From Dyella psychrodurans (GTDB lineage Bacteria; Pseudomonadota; Gammaproteobacteria; Xanthomonadales; Rhodanobacteraceae): 64,000 nt of DNA. Positions within the stretch are counted from its first letter, which is position 1, and each line of letters opens with the position of its first letter. Of this stretch, positions 18,446 through 27,446 are shown in pieces. The stretch covers positions 566,508 to 630,507 of the forward strand of contig NZ_QRBF01000002.1 in the NCBI RefSeq assembly GCF_003363265.1. The letters are read 5' to 3'. The translations under genes and the position numbers were made by a program. The notes under the pieces were generated by a model that ran no database searches, had not been told where the DNA came from, and saw only the letters and a program-made list of their open reading frames with translations.

Positions 18446-19723
18446 TCATTTATTGCGCCACGCCCGGGTCGCGTTGGCAAACGCCAGGCAATCCGCAAAG
18501 CGGTTGTAGAGCGGCGCGGGAGAAATGCGGATCACATCCGGTTCACGCCAGTCGCCGATGATGCCGTGTTCGATGAGGTAATCGAACAGCGCGCGCCCTT
18601 GCGCACGACCGCCCAGCACGCGAATGGAAAGTTGCGAACCGCGTCGTTCGGTCTCTGCCGGCGTGACGATCTCCAGCACATCCGGCAACTGGCTGCGCAC
18701 CAGCCATTCGAGATAACCGGTAAGTTGCAGCGACTTTTCGCGCAGGCGCGCCATGCCCGCACGATGGAAGATTTCCAGCGATATGCGCAAAGGCACCAGG
18801 GCCAGAATCGGCGGATTGGAAAGTTGCCATCCATCCGCACCTGGCGTGGGCACGAATTCCGGTCCCATCTGGAAGCGCGTGTTCTTGTCGTGTCCCCACC
18901 ATCCGGCGAAACGCGGCAGCGCCGAATGTGCGTGACGCGCATGCACGAAAGCGCCGCCCACGGCACCAGGGCCTCCGTTGAGGTATTTGTAACTGCACCA
19001 GATGGCGAAGTCGGCGCCGGTGTCGTGCAATCGCAGCGGCAAGTTGCCCACGGCATGAGCCAGATCGAAACCGACCATGCAGCCATGCTTGTGAGCAAGC
19101 TCGGCGATCGCTTTCAGATCGAAAGCCTGGCCGGTGCGATATTGCACGCCGGGCAGCATCACCAGCGCGATGCGCGAACCGTGTTCGGCCAGCACGCGTT
19201 CAATGGCGGCCATGGAAATCGTGCCATTCGGTTCGTCGCCTTCCAGCTCGATCAGCGACAGCTTGGGACTGAAACCGTGATAGCGAATCTGCGATTCGAC
19301 GGCGTAACGGTCGGTGGGGAAGGAACCCGCCTCGATCAGGATGGCATGGCGATCCGGCGTTGGGCGATAGAAGCTCACCATCATCAGGTGAAGATTTACG
19401 CCCAGCGTGTTCATGGCCACGACTTCTTCAGGCTGCGCGCCCACCACTTCGGCAAGGTGATCGCGCACGAACTCGTGGTAATCCATCCACGGCAGGCGGC
19501 CCTTGAAGTGGCCTTCCACGCCTAGTTCGCCCCAGTAGTCCAGTTCCGCATTCACGGCATCGCGCACCGCGCGCGGTTGCAGACCCAGCGAGTTGCCGCA
19601 GAAATAGTGGCTCTCGCCGTTTTCGTGCGGCGGGATCAGGAATTCGTCGCGAAACGCGCGCAGCGGGTCGGCGGCGTCGCGGGCTTGGGCCCAGGCGGCG
19701 GTGGCTTCGTAGGATGAGGACAT
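18446..19723 (-). CDS. kynU: Kynureninase
   Basis: This 425-residue PLP enzyme cleaves kynurenine or 3-hydroxykynurenine to (hydroxy)anthranilate and alanine. It shows HYFCGNSLGLQPRA, FPTDRYA, VGFDLAHAVGN and the PLP-lysine segment CSYKYLNGGPGAVGG. The length is normal. It is the last gene of a minus-strand group with an ACMSD-type decarboxylase upstream, which fits the kynurenine branch of tryptophan breakdown. It ends 2 bases from the convergent acyltransferase gene. Confidence 0.94.
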   Translation of the reverse strand: MSSSYEATAAWAQARDAADPLRAFRDEFLIPPHENGESHYFCGNSLGLQPRAVRDAVNAELDYWGELGVEGHFKGRLPWMDYHEFVRDHLAEVVGAQPEEVVAMNTLGVNLHLMMVSFYRPTPDRHAILIEAGSFPTDRYAVESQIRYHGFSPKLSLIELEGDEPNGTISMAAIERVLAEHGSRIALVMLPGVQYRTGQAFDLKAIAELAHKHGCMVGFDLAHAVGNLPLRLHDTGADFAIWCSYKYLNGGPGAVGGAFVHARHAHSALPRFAGWWGHDKNTRFQMGPEFVPTPGADGWQLSNPPILALVPLRISLEIFHRAGMARLREKSLQLTGYLEWLVRSQLPDVLEIVTPAETERRGSQLSIRVLGGRAQGRALFDYLIEHGIIGDWREPDVIRISPAPLYNRFADCLAFANATRAWRNK

Positions 19724-19810
19724 CGAGGGTATTCCGGCTTGGTTCGTGCGCTGCCCGCTCAGCCAGGGCAGGGTGACTGCGCGCCCGGAGCAACCCGGGT
19801 GCGCTACCGA

Positions 19811-20332
19811 TCAGATGCTTAGTGTGCTGGCCAGCGAGCTGCAACCTTTATCGAACGCTGCTGCCCATGACGCTCCCGCCTGGCTCGACGTGGGGCGTAC
19901 GCAGCGCAACTGGATGCCGTGGCCGTTGCGGAACCAGTATCGCTCGACATAGCTGTAGGGCGTGCCGCTTTCGCTCGCGGTATAGACGAAGCTGTTCTGG
20001 TCGCCCGCAGCGTTGCTGCCCGGCTGGTAGTTCTTCATGCCCTTCGCCTTCATGACCGCGCTGCTGACGTAGTCGTTGAAGTCCTGCAGGTTGGCGATCT
20101 GCTTCACGGTGACGGTGATGCGCGCCAGCGTATCGGCGGCGCTCGGCGAGGGATCGGGCACCTGGAACACGCGTACTTCAGGATCGCCATCGATCTGCAT
20201 GATGCCGACCCAGGTGGACGGCGTGCTGAAATGCACGGTGCCCGACGCCATGCTCACATCGTCGGCCTGGGCCACCGCAATGCCGGCTACGCCCAGCACG
20301 ATAGTCACCACCATGTAGCGCCAAAAATTCAT
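19811..20332 (-). CDS. Secreted protein of unknown function
   Basis: This 173-residue protein has a Sec signal peptide (MNFWRYMVVTIVLGVAGIAVAQA, cleavage before DDV). The mature part shows a GTVHFSTPSTWVGIMQIDGDPEVRVF beta region and two cysteines (RCVRP, KGCSS) that could form a disulfide. I recognise no enzyme motif. Its ATG overlaps the stop of the ACMSD-like gene by 4 bases, so the two are translated together, although one product is exported and the other cytoplasmic. Confidence 0.75.
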   Translation of the reverse strand: MNFWRYMVVTIVLGVAGIAVAQADDVSMASGTVHFSTPSTWVGIMQIDGDPEVRVFQVPDPSPSAADTLARITVTVKQIANLQDFNDYVSSAVMKAKGMKNYQPGSNAAGDQNSFVYTASESGTPYSYVERYWFRNGHGIQLRCVRPTSSQAGASWAAAFDKGCSSLASTLSI

Positions 20333-21363
20333 GCGTGCTCCTGAGTCGATCTATCGGAAATGAAACGACGGCGCGGCAGTCCCAACCATTCCAGCGCCGT
20401 GCCGTGGAACAGGCGGGCGCGGTCTGGTTCATCCAGTTTCAGCGATTCGATGCCGCTGCCTGGCTCCTGCTCCCCCAGCGGGAAAGGATAGTCGGTACCC
20501 AGCATCACGCGGTCGACGCCCGTCACATCCAGGAGGTAGCGCAGGGCCTGGGGATCGTGCACGCAGGAGTCGAAATACAGGCGCTTGAGGTATTCGCGCG
20601 GGTTGCGCGGATTGTCCGTGGCGACCAGGTCCGGACGCATGCGGAAACCATGCTCGATGCGCCCGATCGTCCACGGGAAGCTTCCTCCGCCGTGCGCCAG
20701 CATCACGCGCAATTTCGGCAGGCGCTCCAGCACGCCGCCGAACGCCAGGCAGCATGCCGCGCGCGATTGCTCGGCCGGCATGCCCACCAGCCACGGCATC
20801 CAGTACTTGGGCATGGTCGCGGCGCCCATCATGTCCCAGGGATGCACCATCACGGCCGCACCGAGATCCGCCGCGGCTTCGAAGAACGGGAACAGTTCGG
20901 GTGCGTCCAGGTTCCACTCGTTGCAGTGCGAACCGATCTGGACGCCGCACAGACCCAGTTCGTCGATGCAGCGTTCCAATTCGCGGATCGCAAGCTCCGG
21001 CGATTGCAGCGGCACCGTGCCGATGCCGGCGTAGTGCTTGGGGAAATCGCGACACACCTCGCCCATGTGATCGTTGAGGTGTCGATGCAGATCCAGCGCC
21101 TGATAACCCGGTGCCCAGTAGGAAAAAAGCACCGGCACGGTGGAGATGACCTGCACGTTCACGCCGAAGCGGGCGTAGTCGTCGATGCGGTGCTGCGGAT
21201 CGAACGACGACTCCCACACCTCGCGGAAAAACTTGCCGTCCTTGTAGATGCGATGCCGTCCGTCGTTATGAATCATGACCGGAAAGGCTTCGTTGCCGTA
21301 CTTGGCGGCAAGGTTGGGCCAGTCGCGGGGCAGAATGTGCGCGTGGGTGTCGATCTTCAGCAT
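20329..21363 (-). CDS. Aminocarboxymuconate-semialdehyde decarboxylase (ACMSD-like amidohydrolase)
   Basis: This 344-residue metal-dependent decarboxylase of the amidohydrolase superfamily has the HxH pair at residues 7-9 (IDTHAHILP), MVHPWDMMG with a metal His, LAHGGGSFPW and the Asp of LGTDYPFPLGE. ACMSD removes the carboxylate from aminocarboxymuconate semialdehyde, diverting 3-hydroxyanthranilate carbon from NAD synthesis to degradation. Two genes downstream on the same strand is kynU, the same pathway. The ATG at 21363 is used; an in-frame GTG lies 6 bases upstream. Related 2,3-dihydroxybenzoate or gamma-resorcylate decarboxylases are the main alternative. Confidence 0.85.
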   Translation of the reverse strand: MLKIDTHAHILPRDWPNLAAKYGNEAFPVMIHNDGRHRIYKDGKFFREVWESSFDPQHRIDDYARFGVNVQVISTVPVLFSYWAPGYQALDLHRHLNDHMGEVCRDFPKHYAGIGTVPLQSPELAIRELERCIDELGLCGVQIGSHCNEWNLDAPELFPFFEAAADLGAAVMVHPWDMMGAATMPKYWMPWLVGMPAEQSRAACCLAFGGVLERLPKLRVMLAHGGGSFPWTIGRIEHGFRMRPDLVATDNPRNPREYLKRLYFDSCVHDPQALRYLLDVTGVDRVMLGTDYPFPLGEQEPGSGIESLKLDEPDRARLFHGTALEWLGLPRRRFISDRSTQEHA

Positions 21364-21442
21364 TTCCACAGTGTATCGCGTATGGGTGCGACCTACCGTG
21401 ACGGGTCGAAGCGGGGCTATCGGGACGCTGAATCAGCGCCAA

Positions 21443-23548
21443 TCAGGGATGAACCCGCCTTTCTCCGTGCGCCGCCGTCGACTCCTCCGGGCCGCGGCTC
21501 ACCACGTGCGTCAGGGTATTGATGTTGTCGACCAGTCGGTCGCTGACGCGCACGATCTGTTCGGCGCGTGTGCGGTCGTCGGCCATGGCCAGCAGGGTGG
21601 CCAGGCTGCGTTGCAGCTGGCGTAGCTCGGGGATCGTCGCGGGTACCTGGTTGCCGCGGAGTGCGATCGCCAGTGTATGCAGCTGGGACGCCGAGCGGTC
21701 GATGAAGTTCGTCACTTCGGCCTGTTCCGGCAGGCCGTCGCCGCTGTGGAGCAGGGCTTCCAGCGTCATGGCGGTGCGCGCGAGGCGATTGCTGTTGAGA
21801 AACAGCGCGCTGGCCAGGTCCAGCAGTGGCAGCGGCGTCGCGGGTTCGGCTTGCATGCGGTCCAGCGATGCCTGCGCATTGGTGCGCGCGGTGCGCACGG
21901 CGGTGCGCGTTTCCCGGTGCGTGTCGCGCCGCTCCGGTCTGGCCAGCGCATGCAGGTAATTCGCGTACGCATCGAGCATGTCGGAGAAAGCAGCGCGTGC
22001 GCGTCCGCGCTCCCAGGTCGGCCACAACACGTAAGCCAGCAGCGCCATGCCGCTACCCAGCGCGGTATTGATGACGCGATCCATCACCGCCGTACCGGAG
22101 TTCACGCCTTCGAACGAAAGAAAGATCACCACCGTGCCGGTCAGCGCGGCGACGGCGATGCCGTAGTGCGCGGTGGCCAGGTAACGGAATGTCATGCACA
22201 GCACCGCCATCAGCGCCAGGTGCGCCCAGGGATCGTGCGGTGTGACGTATAGCAGCGCCGTGGTCAGCACCAATCCGAGAATCGTCCCCACGACGCGCAG
22301 CAGGCCGAAGTTGAAGGTGGCGGCGAAATCGGGACGCAACACGATCGCCGCTGTCATCGGCAGCCAATAGCCGTGCGGCATCTGCCAGATACGCGAGACG
22401 AGCAGGGCGGCGCTGAGGCACACGGCACAACGCAATGCATGGCGAAAAGCGACGGAATGCACGGTGAGCGACGCGCGCAGCGTGGCCAGCGCCGAACCGC
22501 CGCGCAGCGCCCTCGGCAGGCTCATTTCCGCGGCCGCCGCGCGTTGCTCGCCGCGAGAGCCCGCCCAGTTCGCATTGCGCACGGCCGCGGCCAACTGGCC
22601 GGAAAGTGCGTGAATATGCGATGCCGCCGCATCGATGCGCGCACTGTCGTCAAGCAAGGCGCGCTCGCTGGCTTGCAGCGTTTGCAGTGCGCGGGCGGCC
22701 TGATCGGGGGAGTCGCCGCTGTCGAGCGCATCGGCGATCGCGCTCAGCACGCGCTCGGCATCGTTGCGGAACATGGCATGGATGGCCGCAGCGCCGTGCA
22801 TCTCCGCCATCGCAACCAGTTCGAGACGGATGCGTTCGGCCAGTTCCAGCAGGGCGGCGAACGCTTCCATGGCGCGTCCGCGTGCATGGTGGCGGCCAAG
22901 CAGCGTTTGCTGCAGCGTGGTCATCGCCTCGGTGAGCGCGGGCGCATCCTCCTGGTCCTGCGTGTGCTCCTTGGCGAGCGAGGCGAGCCCGCGATACACC
23001 GTCGCCAACGCATGGCGCTCCGGCAGGTATCGGTTCAACGGCCATGCAGCGACGGAAAACAGCGCAAGCAGCAGGCCGCCGGCAAAGATCAAGGCGGCAC
23101 CGGCCCATGCGTGATCGATGGTGGTGGGCGTGGCCGCCGTGATCACCAGCAGGATCATGCTGGTCATGCCTACGCGCGCGATGTCGGCACCGAATACGAC
23201 CAGCAAGCCGCCGAGAAAACCAAACGCCGTCGTTGCCAGCAGGATCGGCACGAGATCGCCGCCGATCAGGAATCCGCATAGCGAGGCAAGCCCGGCAGCC
23301 AACGATGCGAGTACGAGCTGCCACAGTCGCTGGCGATAGGGGCCAGGCTGATCGGAGAACATCGTATCCAGCGCACCTGCGCTGATGGCGAGTCCCGCTT
23401 GCGGATGACCCGTCAGCATGCCGATCGCCAACGGCAGCACGACAGCGGCGGTGTTGCGCACGACCACCCACACCGGCACGTCCGGCCGTTTGGTCGAGGT
23501 CAAACTTTGCAGCACGCTGGCGCGTAGCGAGTAAGCGCGTGTGGACAT
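21443..23548 (-). CDS. FUSC-family (YccS/aromatic acid efflux-like) membrane protein
   Basis: This 701-residue inner-membrane protein has two blocks of about six transmembrane segments (about 25-170 and 375-510), each followed by a cytoplasmic helical domain. The second block contains GYWLPMTAAIVLRPDFAATF and RVVGTILGLVLTT, typical of the fusaric acid resistance / YccS superfamily. Relatives such as AaeB export aromatic carboxylates. It lies upstream of, and in the same direction as, the kynurenine-pathway genes, so export of an aromatic intermediate is possible but unproven. Confidence 0.85.
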   Translation of the reverse strand: MSTRAYSLRASVLQSLTSTKRPDVPVWVVVRNTAAVVLPLAIGMLTGHPQAGLAISAGALDTMFSDQPGPYRQRLWQLVLASLAAGLASLCGFLIGGDLVPILLATTAFGFLGGLLVVFGADIARVGMTSMILLVITAATPTTIDHAWAGAALIFAGGLLLALFSVAAWPLNRYLPERHALATVYRGLASLAKEHTQDQEDAPALTEAMTTLQQTLLGRHHARGRAMEAFAALLELAERIRLELVAMAEMHGAAAIHAMFRNDAERVLSAIADALDSGDSPDQAARALQTLQASERALLDDSARIDAAASHIHALSGQLAAAVRNANWAGSRGEQRAAAAEMSLPRALRGGSALATLRASLTVHSVAFRHALRCAVCLSAALLVSRIWQMPHGYWLPMTAAIVLRPDFAATFNFGLLRVVGTILGLVLTTALLYVTPHDPWAHLALMAVLCMTFRYLATAHYGIAVAALTGTVVIFLSFEGVNSGTAVMDRVINTALGSGMALLAYVLWPTWERGRARAAFSDMLDAYANYLHALARPERRDTHRETRTAVRTARTNAQASLDRMQAEPATPLPLLDLASALFLNSNRLARTAMTLEALLHSGDGLPEQAEVTNFIDRSASQLHTLAIALRGNQVPATIPELRQLQRSLATLLAMADDRTRAEQIVRVSDRLVDNINTLTHVVSRGPEESTAAHGERRVHP

Positions 23549-23620
23549 GGCAGGGGACGATGCCGACGATGCGCCGATTCTGCATCATCGGTGTGGCTGC
23601 TGTCCCTATGCCCGCAAACG

Positions 23621-23648
23621 AAAACGGCGTCGCCGGATGGCGACGCCG
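23621..23648 (-). terminator. Intrinsic terminator after efpL
   Basis: A perfect 10-bp stem (23625-23634 with 23639-23648, loop GGAT) is followed on the minus strand by TTTT (23624-23621). It lies just past the efpL stop. Confidence 0.8.
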
Positions 23649-23672
23649 CTCGTGCAAAGCGACGGAAACGGC

Positions 23673-24236
23673 TTAAGCGCGGCCGGCGAATTCGCCCGTC
23701 AGCGTGTTCACCCACACCTTCTCGTCGTTGGTGATGTATTCAGGCACCTGGATCTCGATGCCGGTGTTGAGCTTGGCCGGCTTGGTGCGCTTGGTGGCGC
23801 TGGCGCCTTTCAATTCCGGCGCCGTGTCGACCACGGTGAGCATCACGCTGGTAGGCACTTGCAGGCCGACGGGTGCATCGTCGATCACTTGCACGTAATA
23901 ACCCTCGACACTTTCGACGATGTAACCCGCGTTGTCGCCGATCAGCACGGCATCCAGGATGTACTGGGTGTAGTCCTCGGCGTCCATGAAGACGTAGGCG
24001 TCGCCATCCATGTACGAAAAGTTGGCGGCGCGGCGAACCAGGTCCATTTCCTTGAGATCGTCGTCGGCGCGCAAGCTGAGATCGAATTTGCGACCGCCGG
24101 GAATCGAATACAGCGTGAAGCGAAAGGTGACGTTGCCGCCACGCGCGGTGGGCGAGCTGCGCTCGATGTCGCGCACCTGGTAGACGGTGCCTTCGTGTTC
24201 GACCACGTTGCCTTTCTTGACGTCGGAAGCTTTCAT
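23673..24236 (-). CDS. efpL: Elongation factor P-like protein EfpL (YeiP)
   Basis: This 187-residue three-domain protein is of the EF-P paralogue type. The tip loop reads [13 protein letters not shown], so the modified lysine of EF-P is replaced by the Arg-type loop of EfpL/YeiP. Later blocks are [20 protein letters not shown] and the C-terminal [16 protein letters not shown]...VPEYI. EF-P relatives relieve ribosome stalling at polyproline and related motifs; EfpL is reported to act on a wider set of motifs. It is a single-gene unit ended by a terminator. Confidence 0.92.
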   Translation of the reverse strand: MKASDVKKGNVVEHEGTVYQVRDIERSSPTARGGNVTFRFTLYSIPGGRKFDLSLRADDDLKEMDLVRRAANFSYMDGDAYVFMDAEDYTQYILDAVLIGDNAGYIVESVEGYYVQVIDDAPVGLQVPTSVMLTVVDTAPELKGASATKRTKPAKLNTGIEIQVPEYITNDEKVWVNTLTGEFAGRA

Positions 24237-24331
24237 GAATGTGAGCCGGATTAAGTGATGGTTTCGGTTCCGTCATTCCGACGCAGGCCGGAATGACGTC
24301 GAGGCTGATCGAGGGGGGTCGGATAACGGCC

Positions 24332-25099
24332 TTACTTCGGCTGCAGTCGCACCGCGCCATCCAGGCGAATCGTCTCGCCATTGATGTAGCGGTTGCCGAG
24401 GATGAACGCCACGGTCGAGGCGAATTCGTCCGGCTTGCCCAGGCGCGACGGGAAGGGAATGGATGCCGACAGCGATTCCTGCACTTGCGGCGGCATGCCG
24501 TCCACCATCGGCGTCCAGAATATGCCTGGTGCGATCGTCGCCACGCGAATGCCAAAGCGCGACAGTTCGCGGGCCATCGGCAGCGTCATGCCGACCACGC
24601 CGCCTTTCGATGCCGAGTAAGCGGCCTGGCCGACCTGGCCTTCGAACGCGGCCACGCTGGCGGTGTTGATGATCACGCCGCGCTCGCCGTCTTCGCCCGC
24701 GTCGTTGTGTTGCATCAGCGAGGCGCCCGCCTTGGCCACGTTGAAGCTGCCGACCAGGTTCACCATCACGGTCGATGCGAAGGTGCCGAGCGGCATCGGG
24801 CCTTCCTTGCCCAGCATGCGTCCGGCGCCGAGGATGCCGGCGCAGTTGACGACCACGTTCAGGCCGCCGAGTGCATCGCGGGCGGCGGCGACATTGCCGG
24901 ACACGCCGTCTTCGGAGGTGACATCCGTGCGGAAGAAGCGCGCGTTGCCGCCAAGCGCCTTGGCCGCTTCCTGACCCTTCTCTTCGTTGACGTCGAACAG
25001 GGCGACGTGACCGCCGTTCGCCACCAGGTGCTGCGCCACCGCGTAGCCGAGACCGGAAGCACCGCCGGTGATGATTGCCTTGACCTGATTGAGCTGCAT
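24332..25099 (-). CDS. Short-chain dehydrogenase (3-hydroxyacyl-CoA / HSD10-like)
   Basis: This 255-residue classical SDR has the NAD motif TGGASGLGYA, NCAGILG, the active-site YSASK and a terminal INGETIRLDGAVRL. The pattern (VKAIITGGASGLG, NTASVAAFEGQVGQAAYSASKGG, GIFWTPMVDGMP) matches 17-beta-HSD type 10 / 2-methyl-3-hydroxybutyryl-CoA dehydrogenases. A role in branched-chain acyl-CoA breakdown fits the leucine catabolic genes further on. The start at 25099 is fixed by GAGG 7 bases upstream. Confidence 0.88.
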   Translation of the reverse strand: MQLNQVKAIITGGASGLGYAVAQHLVANGGHVALFDVNEEKGQEAAKALGGNARFFRTDVTSEDGVSGNVAAARDALGGLNVVVNCAGILGAGRMLGKEGPMPLGTFASTVMVNLVGSFNVAKAGASLMQHNDAGEDGERGVIINTASVAAFEGQVGQAAYSASKGGVVGMTLPMARELSRFGIRVATIAPGIFWTPMVDGMPPQVQESLSASIPFPSRLGKPDEFASTVAFILGNRYINGETIRLDGAVRLQPK

Positions 25100-25362
25100 G
25101 AGATGCCTCGGTGGAATGTAAAAACCGTAATGGTAGCGCAGAGGCTTTCCGGGCCGCTCCTGGGCCTCCGGTCCCTGAACGCAAAACACTGGTAGCACGG
25201 AATATTCACGAAACATTCGGGAGGCTGACGCAAACTTGCCACTCGCACCACCGCGATGGGTTCGCGGCGGGTGCCATGTAAATCAATGGATTACGGCGTC
25301 GGTCACAAGGAACGTAGACCCCATGCGATTCCCGTGCCCGCCGCCCGGACGAGGAGTGAGTC

Positions 25363-25704
25363 ATGAAGAAACAATTGGGAATGATCGCCCTTTGCGGCGT
25401 GATGCTGGCGTCGTCGCAGATGGCGCTGGCTCAGGGTTACCGGCAGGGCCCGCCGCCGCCGCAATCCCCGCCGTCGCGTTACCACGGCATGTACGACCAA
25501 GGGCGCCATGAGGGCTGGTATCGCAGGGGCGGACATATACCGCCCAGTTATCGCGGCGGTCGTTACGTGGTCAACGACTGGCGTCGCTACCGCCTGAGGC
25601 CGCCGCCGCGCGGCTACCAGTACATCCGCAGCGACAACGGCGATTTTCTGCTGGCAGCGATCACCACCGGCGCGATTCTCAGCATCATCGCCGCCAATCA
25701 CTGA
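25363..25704 (+). CDS. RcnB-family periplasmic protein
   Basis: This 113-residue exported protein has a signal peptide ending ALAQG, a Pro-rich spacer and an RcnB-type domain. The diagnostic run is HIPPSYRGGRYVVNDWRRY, then PPPRGYQYIRSDNGDFLL and a C-terminal hydrophobic stretch (AAITTGAILSIIA). RcnB of E. coli is tied to nickel/cobalt homeostasis, but most members are uncharacterised. It stands alone between oppositely oriented genes. Confidence 0.85.
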   Translation: MKKQLGMIALCGVMLASSQMALAQGYRQGPPPPQSPPSRYHGMYDQGRHEGWYRRGGHIPPSYRGGRYVVNDWRRYRLRPPPRGYQYIRSDNGDFLLAAITTGAILSIIAANH

Positions 25705-25768
25705 CGGTCGAGCTTAGGGAATATTGAAGTGGCCAGGTACGCCCAGGCGCGTACCTGGCCGGACCACT

Positions 25769-26347
25769 TTATGGATCGAATGATCGCTGCAGACATTCGC
25801 GCAGCTCGCGCGATTCGATCAGCGATGAAAAAGCAGCCAGCGGTGCGGGCGGATTCTCCGGAGCTTGCAGCTCCTTCTGCCACACGCCCACGTCCCACCA
25901 CCGACCACTCTTGTAGCCAGCCTTGCGCCAGATGCCTGCCGGCGTAAAGCCCATCGACTCATGCAACGCAACGCTCACTTCGCCGGGCATCGTGATGACG
26001 CCTACGGCCTGGTTGATGCCCTGCAAGGCCATCACATCCAGCAGCACGCCATAAAGGCGGCGGGCAATGCCACGGCGCCGCGCATCGGCATGCACGTAAA
26101 TCGACGTTTCCGCGATCCAGTCGTAAGCGGCGCGTTCGCGAAAGCGCGTGGCGTAGGCATACGCAAGCACCTGGCCGTCTTCTTCCCACACCAGCCACGG
26201 ATAGTGATGCAATCGCGTGAGGATGCGCTGGCGCATCGCTTCCGCGCCGGGAAGTTCGGTCTCGAAGGTAATCGCACTGTCGGTGACGGCTGGCGCATAA
26301 ATGGCGTGGACGGCGGCAGCGTCCTCGGCACGGGCGATACGAATCAT
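25769..26347 (-). CDS. GNAT acetyltransferase, phosphinothricin acetyltransferase type
   Basis: This 192-residue N-acetyltransferase matches the Pat/Bar group: MIRIARAEDAAAVHAIYAPAV, TFETELP, AYDWIAETSIYVHADARRRGIARRLYG (acetyl-CoA loop RRRGIA) and GFTPAGIWRKAGYKSGRWWDVGVWQ. Such enzymes acetylate methionine sulfoximine or phosphinothricin-like amines. The C-terminal 25 residues extend beyond the usual end. The start overlaps the previous gene's stop (ATGA). Confidence 0.88.
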   Translation of the reverse strand: MIRIARAEDAAAVHAIYAPAVTDSAITFETELPGAEAMRQRILTRLHHYPWLVWEEDGQVLAYAYATRFRERAAYDWIAETSIYVHADARRRGIARRLYGVLLDVMALQGINQAVGVITMPGEVSVALHESMGFTPAGIWRKAGYKSGRWWDVGVWQKELQAPENPPAPLAAFSSLIESRELRECLQRSFDP

Positions 26348-26937
26348 TTCATGTATTTCCAGTTGCGTTGCTTGCCTTCGGCGAGCCATTCCAGTGCCGT
26401 ATCCATGCGCTTTTGACGGGTGGTGCCGGTTTTAGCTTCGGTGATCCAGTCAACGTATTCGCGTTGCGCGCTGGGGCTGAAGTCTTCGTAGGTTTTGCGC
26501 GCGGCCGCATGTTTCTTCAAGAGCGCGGCGAAATCGTCCGGCAACTTCGGCGGCGGTTTGTGTGCTGCCACCGGTCGTTGTTTCTTGATGCCGGCATCGT
26601 TGAGTGCCATGGCCTTGCGAATGTAGCCGGTGAGTTCGCGCTTGCCCGGAAGGTCCTTGAGGGTGGTGATCTTGCCGAACTGGCCCATGCCTTGCTCGGC
26701 TTGTGCGCCCACCACGTCCTTGCGCTGCCAGAAACCGAAGCTGCAGTGCTGCTTGAACGCCGCCATCGAACACATCATCGAGCCTTTGTAGTCGAAGTGC
26801 GGAAAGCCCCACTTGATGGTTTCCTCCACCTCGGGACAGGCGGCGTGCACGACGGTGCGGATGTGTTCGAGGATAGGCTGCGCGAAGTCGGCGGATTTCC
26901 TGATGTAGGCATCGACACGCGGATCGTGGCTGGCCAT
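26344..26937 (-). CDS. DUF1801 / YdeI-OmpD-associated family protein
   Basis: This 197-residue protein joins an N-terminal DUF1801 domain (PRVDAYIRKSADFAQPILEH, EETIKWGFPHFDYKG, CSFGFW) to a C-terminal YdeI-type domain (LPDDFAALLKKHAAARKTYEDF, REYVDWITEAKTGTTRQKR). Relatives are cytoplasmic, widespread and functionally unassigned. The start at 26937 has GAGG 7 bases upstream. It is the middle of three tightly packed minus-strand genes. Confidence 0.85.
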   Translation of the reverse strand: MASHDPRVDAYIRKSADFAQPILEHIRTVVHAACPEVEETIKWGFPHFDYKGSMMCSMAAFKQHCSFGFWQRKDVVGAQAEQGMGQFGKITTLKDLPGKRELTGYIRKAMALNDAGIKKQRPVAAHKPPPKLPDDFAALLKKHAAARKTYEDFSPSAQREYVDWITEAKTGTTRQKRMDTALEWLAEGKQRNWKYMK

Positions 26938-26947
26938 CGCACCCTCG

Positions 26948-27433
26948 CTAAAGATCGCGGATAAAGAAACGATCGCAGCTGAAGTGACCGGTGCCACCCA
27001 TCGGTGTATCCAGCGGCGTGAACCCGTGTTTCCGGTACAGCGACTGCGCCGCGTCCATGCCCGTCAGCGTTTCAAGATAGCAGCGTTTGAAGCCGAAGCC
27101 GCGCGCCGCGTCCAGGCACCGCTGAATCATGCTCGCACCGGCGCCGATGCCGCGCGCTTCAGGCAGAAAGTACATCTTGCGCAGCTCGCATACATCGTCG
27201 GTAGCGCCTTCCAGTTGCGCCACGCCGCCGCCGCCGAGCACCACGCCATGGCGTTCCACCACGAAATACGCGCTGCGCGACCGCGCATACGAGGCCTGCA
27301 TATCGTCGACCTCGGTATCGTGAATGGCGAAGCCCGGACCGTCGGCGCCGAATTCGGGCATGACGGTTCGGATGATGTTGGCAACGGCTGAGTTGTCGCG
27401 CGGCTCGATGGGGCGAATGATGAAATCGGACAT
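26948..27433 (-). CDS. GNAT family N-acetyltransferase
   Basis: This 161-residue GNAT-fold protein has the central strand/loop ELRKMYFLPEARGIGAGASMIQ (acetyl-CoA pyrophosphate loop) and ends GFKRCYLETLTGMDAAQSLYRKHGF. The substrate is unknown. The ATG at 27433 is preferred over a GTG 6 bases upstream. Its promoter region would have to lie within or very close to the repeat element that begins 14 bases upstream. Confidence 0.85.
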   Translation of the reverse strand: MSDFIIRPIEPRDNSAVANIIRTVMPEFGADGPGFAIHDTEVDDMQASYARSRSAYFVVERHGVVLGGGGVAQLEGATDDVCELRKMYFLPEARGIGAGASMIQRCLDAARGFGFKRCYLETLTGMDAAQSLYRKHGFTPLDTPMGGTGHFSCDRFFIRDL

Positions 27434-27446
27434 GGACACTGACTCT

